Of a stretch of DNA of 18,903 bases, positions 1 to 7,279 are shown one piece after another. This stretch comes from an uncultured Bacteroidota bacterium (GTDB lineage Bacteria; Bacteroidota; Bacteroidia; Chitinophagales; Chitinophagaceae): NCBI GenBank assembly GCA_903847655.1, contig CAINEG010000173.1, positions 1 to 18,903 on the forward strand, in the 5' to 3' direction. A program made the position numbers and the translations under genes. The first letter of the stretch is position 1, and the number at the start of each line of letters is the position of its first letter. The notes below the pieces were generated by a model. It was not told the origin of the DNA. It worked only from the letters and a program-made list of their open reading frames with translations, and did not search any database.

Positions 1-23
1 GAGCTACATTAATTTTTCAGTGC

Positions 24-50
24 GCTTATTGGCCTAATAAAACAATAAGC
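24..50 (-). terminator. Inverted repeat at the 3' end of the lactonase gene
   Basis: A perfect 8-bp inverted repeat (GCTTATTG at 24-31, CAATAAGC at 43-50) with an 11-nt loop that contains the lactonase stop codon (34-36). Its position at the end of a minus-strand gene suggests a transcript-end hairpin. No U tract follows on the minus-strand transcript (it continues GCACTGAAAAATT), so it is not a canonical intrinsic terminator. It may be an mRNA 3'-end stabilising hairpin or chance. Confidence 0.3.
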
Positions 51-1142
51 AAACGGGCATGGATACTTTGATCGAATTGCCTGTATAAATTAAATCGCCA
101 TTGAGCGGATTGCGTTTAAATACCACAATATTATCTGTGTTTTGATTGGCTACTAAGACCCAATAGCCATCTGGACTAATGGTAAAATTTCGAGGGGCCT
201 TGCCTTGTGTGGGATAATAAGCAATATGTTTTTCATCCAATTTACCATTTTTTAATACTGGCAATTTTACAATATTATTTTCTGTACCTCTGTTGGTGGC
301 ATACAAGAATAAACCATCAGGAGACATATGAATATCCGCGCTTCCATGATCCTCTTTTGAATTGGCTGGATGAATGTAAATTCTTTGAATAAAACTAGCA
401 TGCCTTTAGAGAAACTATAAACACTAATGCTTCCAGTTAACTCTTCAATTAGGTAAATAAATTTGCCATTGCTAGAAAACGCCAAATGACGGGGTCCTGC
501 ACCTGGAGTGGTGGTGATGTTTTTATTTTTTAGTAGATCTAATGGTGGGCCATTTTTAATTTGGTAGGGATAAATTGCTACTTGATCCATGCCTAAATCA
601 GGGGTCAATAAATATTTTCCATCAGGAGAAAAAAACAAGCCATGCACATGTGCTTTTTCTTGACGATCCTTATTGATGCTACTTCCACTGTGTTGAATAA
701 ATTGTTGCGGATTGGATAAACGACCATCTGCGAATCGGTGATAGCTTGTAATACTGCCACCTGTATAATTGGCTACAAATAAATTTTGTTGATCAGGGCT
801 AAGGCTAATATAACATGGGTCAGCTCCTTTGCTGTCTTTATTTTGTATTAATTTAAGTTCATAGTTGTTTAAAGTATATACACTAACAGATCCCGTTGCG
901 GTTTCATTGACAGCATATACATTTTGTTTGTCTTTGGAGATAGTTAAAAAAGAGGGGTTCTTGGAACTATCTGTATGGCTTATTTCAATAGCCTTGCCAG
1001 TAGCAGTATCAAATTGAAATAAGTAAATGCCCTTACTTCCTTTTTGGGTATAAGTGCCTACAATTAAATTTGCATTTTGTGCACTGGCATTATTCTGTAG
1101 CATAAACAACAACGCTACAATCAATAATTTTAATTTAGGCAT
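34..1142 (-). pseudogene. Secreted 7-bladed beta-propeller lactonase (6-phosphogluconolactonase-like), frameshifted
   Basis: Two minus-strand reading frames together make one lactonase-family protein of about 365 residues, a normal length. The 5' part (1142 down to about 395) starts with a signal peptide (hydrophobic core, ending NASAQ) and has propeller repeats such as GLFFSPDGKYLLTPDLG and GPRHLAFSSNGKFIYLIEE. The 3' part, one frame over, continues IHPANSKEDHGSADIHMSPDG, then LYATNRG, NFTISPDGYWVLVANQ and the family-like C-terminus SIKVSMPVCLLFY. The switch falls near 391-394, an A4 run on the plus strand; restoring one base there would give MLVFIQRIYIHPAN. Without it the upstream frame runs on to a stop at 267. 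A true inactivating mutation and a sequencing or assembly error look the same here. It starts 9 nt after the GH16 gene, so the two are probably co-transcribed. The substrate is unknown; secretion argues against the cytosolic pentose phosphate role. Confidence 0.85.
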
Positions 1143-1151
1143 GGCTAATTT

Positions 1152-2000
1152 TTACTGATAAACTCTTACATAATCCACCAACATTCGAACAGGGAAAATA
1201 CTATTGTCGATGGTATTGCCTGCCATATTTCCACCAATGGCTAAGTTTAAAATTAAAAATTGAGGAGCTACAAATGGATAGTAATCGGTGTTTTTACCAT
1301 CGCTGTTGACAGTTAGATAAAGTACATCGTCCACATAAAAATTTAAGGCAGCCTTACTCCAATCTAATTTGTACACATGGAAAGAATCTGTAACATTGGC
1401 GATAATGGCTTTATTGGTTTTTTGCGTACCCATTGGCCAATTGTACATTTTTGAATGTGCCGACCAATTGATTTCATTTAAGTTTTTCCCAACATGTTCC
1501 ATGATGTCAATCTCGCCACAAGTAGGCCAACCCACTTGTGGAAAATTGCTACCCAACATCCATATGGCAGGCCAAGTGCCAATGCCCTTAGGTAGTTTTG
1601 CTCTAATTTCAAAACGGCCATAAGTCCAATCAAATTTTCCTTGGGTTAACATTCTAGCCGAAGTATAATTTCTTCCGCCCAAACTTTCTTTTCTTGCTTC
1701 AATCACTAAATTGCCGTTCTCAATTCTAGCATTGCTATCGCTATTGGTATAATATTCTAGTTCATTGTTGCCCCATCCACCCTCTCCATTGCCAATATTG
1801 TAATTCCATTTGGTAGTATCAGGATGGCCTCCTGTATTGAATTCATCCGACCATACCAACTTCTTAGCCGTATCAGTGACTACTGGAGGAATAGTTGGAG
1901 GGGGAGTAGGAATTTCAGCTACTACTTTTGGTGCCTCTTTTTGAGCACAAAAGGTCAAGGACATTACAGTTAAGAGTAAGGATAAAGGTAGAATGCGCAT
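1152..2000 (-). CDS. Glycoside hydrolase family 16 lipoprotein (laminarinase / beta-glucanase-like)
   Basis: A 282-residue secreted endo-beta-glucanase candidate. The N-terminus (MRILPLSLLLTVMSLTFC) is a lipoprotein signal with the acylated Cys at residue 18; Phe before the Cys is unusual but tolerated in this phylum. A proline-rich linker (about 31-40) precedes the jelly-roll catalytic domain (about 48-282). The GH16 signature GEIDIME is at 162-168: E163 is the nucleophile, D165 the helper and E168 the acid/base. The upstream WPAIWMLG and the C-terminal MLVDYVRVYQ are also typical of bacterial laminarinases. Family membership is secure; beta-1,3-glucan as substrate is inferred from similarity to laminarinase-like members. 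It is the first gene of a two-gene minus-strand unit with the lactonase, and is divergent from the his operon across 2001-2104. I could not find a convincing minus-strand promoter. Confidence 0.92.
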   Translation of the reverse strand: MRILPLSLLLTVMSLTFCAQKEAPKVVAEIPTPPPTIPPVVTDTAKKLVWSDEFNTGGHPDTTKWNYNIGNGEGGWGNNELEYYTNSDSNARIENGNLVIEARKESLGGRNYTSARMLTQGKFDWTYGRFEIRAKLPKGIGTWPAIWMLGSNFPQVGWPTCGEIDIMEHVGKNLNEINWSAHSKMYNWPMGTQKTNKAIIANVTDSFHVYKLDWSKAALNFYVDDVLYLTVNSDGKNTDYYPFVAPQFLILNLAIGGNMAGNTIDNSIFPVRMLVDYVRVYQ

Positions 2001-2069
2001 AATAGCAATGGTTGGTTGTTTAAATTCGGCTGTTTAGTAGAGCAATTTAATCAAAATATTTCTTTTTTG

Positions 2070-2100
2070 TTGGGTAATTTATAAAAGGGTTGTAAATTTG
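2070..2100 (+). promoter_or_regulatory. Promoter of the his operon (Bacteroidota -33/-7 type)
   Basis: TTG at 2070-2072, 20 nt, then TAAATTTG at 2093-2100, an exact match to the TAnnTTTG -7 element used by the primary sigma factor in Bacteroidota. The start of transcription is expected about 5 nt after the final G, that is at or next to the A (2105) of the leader peptide ATG. The trp promoter at 8446-8476 has the same spacing and the same TAAATTTGCGC string. Confidence 0.8.
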
Positions 2101-2104
2101 CGCC

Positions 2105-2155
2105 ATGACATTAAATAACCATACACATCATTTTCATTTGCGCTGCAAAGGGTAA
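2105..2155 (+). CDS. hisL: his operon leader peptide
   Basis: A 16-codon ORF encoding MTLNNHTHHFHLRCKG, with four His codons within six positions (2120-2137), all CAT, followed by TAA at 2153-2155. It lies between a strong promoter and an intrinsic terminator, directly ahead of hisG. This is the arrangement of a histidine attenuator: ribosomes stall at the His codons when charged His-tRNA is scarce. The start codon lies only 4 nt after the -7 element, so the mRNA is probably leaderless. There is no room for a Shine-Dalgarno sequence. The sequence is unrelated to the enterobacterial HisL peptide apart from being His-rich, so the symbol is used for function only. Confidence 0.88.
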   Translation: MTLNNHTHHFHLRCKG

Positions 2156-2199
2156 GCTATGGGTGTAGGTATCTAACTATATTTAACCAAAGGGCTTAC
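2152..2199 (+). promoter_or_regulatory. his antiterminator pairing
   Basis: GTAAGC at 2152-2157, which overlaps the leader stop codon, is complementary to GCTTAC at 2194-2199 inside the 5' arm of the terminator. G-U pairs on both ends (2151-2200 and 2158-2193) extend it to 8 bp. A ribosome stalled on the last His codon (2135-2137) would leave 2152-2157 free, allowing antitermination. A ribosome reaching the stop codon would cover it, letting the terminator form. A small hairpin, TTGC/GCAA (2138-2148), could serve as a weak protector. Confidence 0.65.
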
Positions 2200-2218
2200 T
2201 AACAAGTAAGCCCTTTTT
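2189..2218 (+). terminator. his attenuator intrinsic terminator
   Basis: AGGGCTTACT (2191-2200) pairs perfectly with AGTAAGCCCT (2205-2214) around an AACA tetraloop. Two A-U pairs (2189-2190 with 2215-2216) can extend the stem. A run of five T (2214-2218) follows. It lies 51 nt before hisG and after the His-rich leader ORF, so it is placed to block the operon, not to end one. Confidence 0.88.
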
Positions 2219-2269
2219 AGTGGGTATAGTTTCGAGTCAAAATAATAAATAAATAGAAATAAAAATAAG

Positions 2270-3124
2270 ATGCGTTTAAAATTAGCCATTCAAAAATCAG
2301 GACGTTTGCACGATGATTCGATCGCCTTGTTGAAAGAATCAGGGATTGACATAGGCAATGGGGTAAACAAACTAAAAGCAGAGGCCACCAATTTTCCTTT
2401 GGAGCTTTTCTTTTTAAGAGACGATGATATTCCGCAATATGTAGAAGATGGGGTAGCCGATATTGGCTTTGTAGGGGAGAATGTGGTCTATGAAAAAGCA
2501 AAAAAAGTAGAAGTGGCCTATGCGCTGGGTTTTGGAAAGTGCAGGCTTAGTTTTGCGCTTAGAAAAAATGAAAATTTTACAGGCCCTCAATTTTTAGCGG
2601 GCAAAAAAATTGCCACCAGTTATCCTGTCTTGGTGCAGGCCTATTTAAATAAAAACAAGGTGCAAGCCGAGATTCATGAAATTAGTGGCAGTGTAGAAAT
2701 AGCCCCTGGTATTGGACTTGCCGATATTATTTGTGATTTGGTCAGCAGCGGATCTACTTTATTTATGAATGGATTAAAAGAGGCAGAAACTATTTTAGAT
2801 TCACAAGCGGTACTCATTAAAAGAACGGCATTGGAACCAACCCAGGCAGCCATCTTAGAAAAATTATTATTCAGAATTGAATCGGTTAAAAAAGCAAAGC
2901 GTAACAAATATGTTTTGTTAAATGCACCCAACGATCGTTTAGAAAGAATTATTGCGCTCTTGCCTGGAATGAAAAGTCCAACCGTTATAGCATTGGCTAC
3001 CCCGGGCTGGAGCAGTGTGCATAGTGTGATTGCTGAAACTGATTTTTGGGAAATTATTGAAAAATTAAAAATGGCAGGTGCAGAAGGAATTTTAGTAGTG
3101 CCTATCGAAAAAATGATTTTATGA
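2270..3124 (+). CDS. hisG: ATP phosphoribosyltransferase, long form
   Basis: It catalyses the first step of histidine synthesis, joining ATP and PRPP to give phosphoribosyl-ATP, in the cytosol. The 284-residue length and the C-terminal ACT-like domain (about 210-284, ending GAEGILVVPIEKMIL) make it the long HisG type, which carries its own allosteric His-binding domain and needs no HisZ. The N-terminus MRLKLAIQKSGRL and the phosphate-binding stretch DLVSSGSTLFMNGL are characteristic. The start at 2270 gives the family N-terminus and follows an A-rich AATAAG context identical to that of trpE. It is the first structural gene behind the His attenuator and overlaps hisD by 4 nt (ATGA), indicating translational coupling. 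Confidence 0.97.
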   Translation: MRLKLAIQKSGRLHDDSIALLKESGIDIGNGVNKLKAEATNFPLELFFLRDDDIPQYVEDGVADIGFVGENVVYEKAKKVEVAYALGFGKCRLSFALRKNENFTGPQFLAGKKIATSYPVLVQAYLNKNKVQAEIHEISGSVEIAPGIGLADIICDLVSSGSTLFMNGLKEAETILDSQAVLIKRTALEPTQAAILEKLLFRIESVKKAKRNKYVLLNAPNDRLERIIALLPGMKSPTVIALATPGWSSVHSVIAETDFWEIIEKLKMAGAEGILVVPIEKMIL

Positions 3125-4416
3125 TGCAAGTTTATAATGAACCAGCGGTAAAAGAATGGCCAAATTTATTGGCAAGACCTGCTATGGATACAAGTCAACT
3201 GTATGCAAAACTGCAGCCCATAATTGATGAAGTTAAAGCCGATGGAGACAAGGCAATAAAAAAAATCACTAAAGACTTTGATCAGGTTGCGCTGCAACAA
3301 TTAGAATTGGATGAAAAAAAAATTGCTGCGGCTGAAAAAGAATTAAGCCCTAGTTTAAAAACGGCCATACAATTGGCTAAAGTAAACATTGAAATATTTC
3401 ATCAAAGTCAAATTCAAAAAGTAGAAAGAATTGAAACTATGCCAGGGGTTTGGTGTTGGAGAAAATCGGTGGGCATTGAAAAAGTAGGTATTTATATTCC
3501 TGGGGGAACAGCCCCTTTATTCTCCACTGTATTAATGTTGGGTGTGCCAGCAAAAATGGCGGGTTGCAAAGAAATTATTTTATGTTCTCCTCCCAATGCA
3601 GCAGCAAGTATTCATCCAGCTATCCTTTATGCAGCCTCCATAGTAGGGATCACTCGTATATTTAGCATTGGAGGCGTGCAAGCAATTGCGGCCATGGCTT
3701 TTGGCACTGAAACTATTCCTAAAGTGAATAAAATATTTGGACCAGGTAATCAATATGTCACCGCGGCAAAACAATTGGTTCAACAAGCAGGCGTTGCCAT
3801 TGATCTACCCGCAGGTCCTAGTGAGGTTTGTGTTTGGGCAGATGAATCCTGCATTCCTTCCTTTGTTGCTGCAGATTTATTATCACAAGCAGAACATGGA
3901 GCAGACAGTCAAGTTCTACTGATTACTAATTCCATTTCCATAGCAGAAGCCGTTCAGAAAGAAATTGATCAACAATTGATCCTATTGCCAAGAAAAGAGA
4001 TGGCTGCTAAGGCATTAGAAAATTCAAAACTCATTGTATTAAAAAATCCAGAAGATGCCATTGCATGTATTAATGAATACGCTCCAGAGCATTTAATTTT
4101 GTCCATTGAAAATGCAGCACAAATGGCAGATAAAATAATTAATGCAGGCTCCATTTTTATAGGCAACTATTCTCCAGAATCAGTAGGTGATTATGCCAGT
4201 GGTACCAATCATACCTTGCCTACGAATGGCTTTGCAAAAGCCTATAGCGGAGTGAGTATCGATAGTTTTGTAAAAAAGATAACTTTTCAACAACTAACAG
4301 AAAGAGGACTAACTAATATTGCGTCTACCGTAATGGAGATGGCTGCTGCCGAAGGTTTACAAGCGCATAGCAAAGCAGTGGAACTAAGAGTGAATTGGAT
4401 AAAATCTAAATTGTAA
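3121..4416 (+). CDS. hisD: Histidinol dehydrogenase
   Basis: A zinc- and NAD-dependent enzyme that oxidises histidinol twice to histidine, the last two steps of the pathway. It has 431 residues, the usual length. Visible signatures are IPGGTAPLFSTVLM (126-139), KIFGPGNQYVTAAK (204-217) and DLPAGPSEV (228-236). The Zn ligands are Q256 and H259 (SQAEHG), D357 (GDYASG) and H416; the catalytic pair E323-H324 is in APEHL. All key residues are present. The start at 3121 overlaps the hisG stop; the ATG at 3124 is an equally good alternative that shortens the protein by one Met. hisC follows after 4 nt. Confidence 0.97.
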   Translation: MMQVYNEPAVKEWPNLLARPAMDTSQLYAKLQPIIDEVKADGDKAIKKITKDFDQVALQQLELDEKKIAAAEKELSPSLKTAIQLAKVNIEIFHQSQIQKVERIETMPGVWCWRKSVGIEKVGIYIPGGTAPLFSTVLMLGVPAKMAGCKEIILCSPPNAAASIHPAILYAASIVGITRIFSIGGVQAIAAMAFGTETIPKVNKIFGPGNQYVTAAKQLVQQAGVAIDLPAGPSEVCVWADESCIPSFVAADLLSQAEHGADSQVLLITNSISIAEAVQKEIDQQLILLPRKEMAAKALENSKLIVLKNPEDAIACINEYAPEHLILSIENAAQMADKIINAGSIFIGNYSPESVGDYASGTNHTLPTNGFAKAYSGVSIDSFVKKITFQQLTERGLTNIASTVMEMAAAEGLQAHSKAVELRVNWIKSKL

Positions 4417-4420
4417 GACT

Positions 4421-5497
4421 ATGAATTTTGACCTTAAAAAATTAGTAAGGCCCAATATTGAAATTTTGAAGGCTTATTCTTCTGCTAAAGAGGAATATAC
4501 TGGGGATGCCAAAATCTTATTGGATGCCAATGAAAATAGTTTAGGCTCTCCATTGACCAAATGGTATAATCGCTATCCCGATCCCTATCAAAAAAAGGTA
4601 AAAGAAAAGTTGGCCTTTATCAAACAAATTAAGGCAGAACAAATTTTTATAGGCAATGGAAGTGATGAATGTATTGATGTTTTGTATCGAACTTTTTGTG
4701 AACCAGGCAAAGACAATATTATTATTTGCCCACCTACTTATCCCATGTTTGAAGTAAGTGCCAGTATTAATAATATAGCCATACAAGTTGCTCCCTTATT
4801 GCCCAATTTTCAATTGAATGTTGCGCATATAGAACAATTGGTGAATGCACAAACTAAAATCATTTGGATTTGTTCGCCCAATAATCCCACTGGAAATTCG
4901 ATAGATCGCATAGACATTGAAACCATATTGAATCATTTCAATGGTTTAGTGGTGATAGATGAGGCCTATATTAATTTCTCTACCCAAAAATCATTTGCGC
5001 AATCCTTAATTGATTATCCCAATTTAGTGGTCCTCCAAACTTTAAGCAAAGCCTGGGGATTGGCAGGACTAAGAGTAGGCATGTGCTTTGCAGATGAATC
5101 TATTATTCAATACATGAATAAGGTAAAACCCCCTTACAATATCAATATGGTTTCACAGGAATTGGCTTTGACTGCCTTAGAAGAAGTAGGACAAGTCAAT
5201 GACATGATTCAACATTTGGTAGACATGCGTAATGCACTCGCGGAAGTAATTGCGGGTATGCCTTATGTGCAAGAAGTGTATCCTTCTGATGCCAATTTTT
5301 TGTTAGTTAAAATTCCTAAAGCAAGCCAATTGTACCAATATTTATTAACCAAGGGTATTGTGGTAAGAGATAGGTCCAGCTTGGAAAATTGTGCAGATAG
5401 TTTAAGAATTACAATAGGGAATGAGCAAGAAAATACACAATTGGTAGATGCCATGGCGCAGTGGATAGATTTAAGTTTCCCTAATGGTGCCGTTTAA
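4421..5497 (+). CDS. hisC: Histidinol-phosphate aminotransferase
   Basis: A PLP enzyme of fold type I that converts imidazole acetol phosphate and glutamate to histidinol phosphate. It has 358 residues, normal for HisC. Visible motifs are LDANENSLG (34-42), the substrate-contact region at the N-terminus; NNPTG (154-158); VIDEAYINF (178-186) with PLP contacts D180 and Y183; the Schiff-base Lys K210 in LSKAWGLAGLRVG; and R218. It is close behind hisD. After it the run of his genes is interrupted: two periplasmic redox genes separate it from hisB. No terminator hairpin with a U tract is visible in the 53-nt gap that follows. Confidence 0.96.
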   Translation: MNFDLKKLVRPNIEILKAYSSAKEEYTGDAKILLDANENSLGSPLTKWYNRYPDPYQKKVKEKLAFIKQIKAEQIFIGNGSDECIDVLYRTFCEPGKDNIIICPPTYPMFEVSASINNIAIQVAPLLPNFQLNVAHIEQLVNAQTKIIWICSPNNPTGNSIDRIDIETILNHFNGLVVIDEAYINFSTQKSFAQSLIDYPNLVVLQTLSKAWGLAGLRVGMCFADESIIQYMNKVKPPYNINMVSQELALTALEEVGQVNDMIQHLVDMRNALAEVIAGMPYVQEVYPSDANFLLVKIPKASQLYQYLLTKGIVVRDRSSLENCADSLRITIGNEQENTQLVDAMAQWIDLSFPNGAV

Positions 5498-5550
5498 GTT
5501 TATTTACTTAATTTACACACTCAACTTATTTTAAATAAATAGTATATATT

Positions 5551-6807
5551 ATGAAAAGATTGATTCAATTATTTAGTGTTGCTTTTTTAGCTTTTTCAAT
5601 GCCTGTTTTAGCACAAGAAAATGCAGGTTTAACATTGCCTGAAGGATTTAAGGCTAGTTGGTTTGCTAAAAATATTGGCAGCCCAAGACATATTGCCATC
5701 ACAAAGTCAGGCGTTGTTTTTGCAAAATTAAATAATCCTAATAAAGAGGGTAATTCGATTCTAAGATTAGAAGATGCCAACAATGATGGTGTGGCTGAAA
5801 AAATAAATGGCTGGGCGAAATACGAAGGAACTGGTATTTATGTAAAAGGAAATAGTTTATATGCTAGTTCTAATGAAGCCATTTTTAAATATGAATTAAA
5901 TAGTAAAGATGAAGTGGTGAATCCATTAACACCAGTTACCATTGTTAGTGGATTGATTGACAGAAGACAACATAACTCAAAGTCTATAACTTTTGATAAA
6001 GGCAATAATATATATGTAAACATAGGTGCCTATTCTAATGCATGTCAAGAAAAAGATAGAATGCAAGGTTCTCAGGGAATGATGCCTTGTCCTATTTTAG
6101 ATTCTGCTGGTGGTATTTGGAAATTTGATGGTACTAAAGAAAACCAAACTTACAAAGATGGAAAGCGTTATGCAACTGGACTTAGAAATGTGATTGGATT
6201 AGATTGGAATACATCAACCGATCAATTATTTGTGGCACAACATGGACGTGATCAATTAAATAGTTTTTATCCTAATTTATACACAGATGCGCAAAATGCC
6301 GAATTACCTGCAGAAACATTTTATGCCATCAATGAAGGAGACAATGCTGGTTGGCCTTATGTTTATTATGACCCTAGTCAACATAAAAAAATAGTTTCTC
6401 CTGAGTATGGTGGAGATAGCAAGAAAGAAGGATCTAGTGAATTTAAAGATCCAGCAGTTGCTTTTCCTGCGCATATGGCACCAATGGCTGTGCTATTTTA
6501 TACAGGCAATCAATTTCCTGCTAAATATAAAAATGGAGCATTTATAAGTTTTCATGGCTCATGGAATAGAGCGCCATTGCCTCAGGAAGGCTTTTTTGTC
6601 GCCTTTGTTCCTTTTAAAGATGGCAAAGCAACAGGAGAATGGGAAATTTTTGCTAACGGATTCGCAGGCACAGAAAATGGAGTTAAAGTAACCAATACCA
6701 GCAAAGCCAAAGCAAGACCATGTGGTTTAGCACTAGGCCCTGATGGTTCTATTTATGTAAGTGATGATGCAAAAGGTGCTATTTTTAAAATTAGTTATGT
6801 GAAATAA
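5551..6807 (+). CDS. PQQ-type sugar dehydrogenase, sorbosone dehydrogenase-like, periplasmic
   Basis: A 418-residue six-bladed propeller quinoprotein candidate. The signal peptide (MKRLIQLFSVAFLAFSMPVLA) is probably cleaved before QEN. The mature domain has the family's blade motifs: a His in RRQHNSKSITFDKGNNIY (H141, matching the catalytic His region of soluble glucose dehydrogenase), a Cys pair around DRMQGSQGMMPCP, ATGLRNVIGLDWN (with R212), VAQHGRDQL, SFHGSWNRAP and a last blade PCGLALGPDGSIYVSDD. PQQ as cofactor is inferred from the family; the substrate, probably an aldose or similar sugar, is unknown. The next gene is a c-type cytochrome beginning directly after the stop codon, a plausible electron acceptor. 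Both sit between hisC and hisB with no evident link to histidine. No good promoter is visible in 5498-5550. Confidence 0.88.
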   Translation: MKRLIQLFSVAFLAFSMPVLAQENAGLTLPEGFKASWFAKNIGSPRHIAITKSGVVFAKLNNPNKEGNSILRLEDANNDGVAEKINGWAKYEGTGIYVKGNSLYASSNEAIFKYELNSKDEVVNPLTPVTIVSGLIDRRQHNSKSITFDKGNNIYVNIGAYSNACQEKDRMQGSQGMMPCPILDSAGGIWKFDGTKENQTYKDGKRYATGLRNVIGLDWNTSTDQLFVAQHGRDQLNSFYPNLYTDAQNAELPAETFYAINEGDNAGWPYVYYDPSQHKKIVSPEYGGDSKKEGSSEFKDPAVAFPAHMAPMAVLFYTGNQFPAKYKNGAFISFHGSWNRAPLPQEGFFVAFVPFKDGKATGEWEIFANGFAGTENGVKVTNTSKAKARPCGLALGPDGSIYVSDDAKGAIFKISYVK

Positions 6808-7263
6808 ATGAAAAATAAAGTGCAAATAAATAGGAGAGAAATTATTTTAAAGGGAGGTGTTCAACTAGGATTTTTTATTATTTTATTGTTAGTTACGCCA
6901 TTGCTCAAAGCACAGAATTTAATTAATGGGAAAAAGCTTTATGAAACCAGGTGTTTAGTATGTCATCAAGCAGATGGGGGAGGTGTGCCCAATATGAATG
7001 CGCCGCTGGATGGTTCAAGCAATCTGAATGGTAAAGACATTGCCAAACTGGTTAAAATAATAAAGTATGGCTATGACGAACGCATTGCATTAGACGGCAT
7101 GTATTATAGCAATGCCATGACTGCCAATCCCGATTTTACCGATCAGCAAATTGCAGATGTATTAACTTATATAAGAACCAGTTGGTCCAATAAAGCAAGT
7201 AAAATAACCCTTGCCCAAGTGAAAGCGGCGAGCAGTAAGCATAAAATTAGTGCCAAGAAGTAA
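6808..7263 (+). CDS. Class I c-type cytochrome, periplasmic or membrane-anchored
   Basis: A 151-residue monohaem cytochrome. The N-terminus is a long basic stretch (1-15) followed by a hydrophobic segment (about 18-35, ending LLKAQ), a signal peptide or uncleaved anchor. The haem site CLVCH is at 49-53 and the likely axial Met is M104 in YSNAM, followed by the typical helix DFTDQQIADVLTYIRTSW. Its ATG abuts the stop codon of the dehydrogenase (TAAATG), so the two are translated as a unit and probably form an electron-transfer pair; this pairing is inferred. The C-terminus (about 128-151) is Lys/Ser/Ala-rich and beyond the haem fold. hisB starts 16 nt downstream when the preferred start is used. 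Confidence 0.9.
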   Translation: MKNKVQINRREIILKGGVQLGFFIILLLVTPLLKAQNLINGKKLYETRCLVCHQADGGGVPNMNAPLDGSSNLNGKDIAKLVKIIKYGYDERIALDGMYYSNAMTANPDFTDQQIADVLTYIRTSWSNKASKITLAQVKAASSKHKISAKK

Positions 7264-7279
7264 ACAAAGACAATCCAAG

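Noticed and set aside
2105..2218. T-box riboswitch or TRAP-type control as an explanation for the leaders
   Set aside because: No T-box consensus or specifier-loop architecture is visible, no repeated GAG/UAG triplets occur, and the His- and Trp-rich ORFs with competing hairpins explain the regions fully.
2674..3129. Minus-strand ORF of 151 codons opposite hisG
   Set aside because: A shadow of the conserved hisG frame with no family signature or promoter.
5498..5550. Promoter in front of the sugar dehydrogenase gene
   Set aside because: Only TAATTTAC (two mismatches to TAnnTTTG) without a TTG at the right distance; A/T-rich spacer makes it unconvincing.
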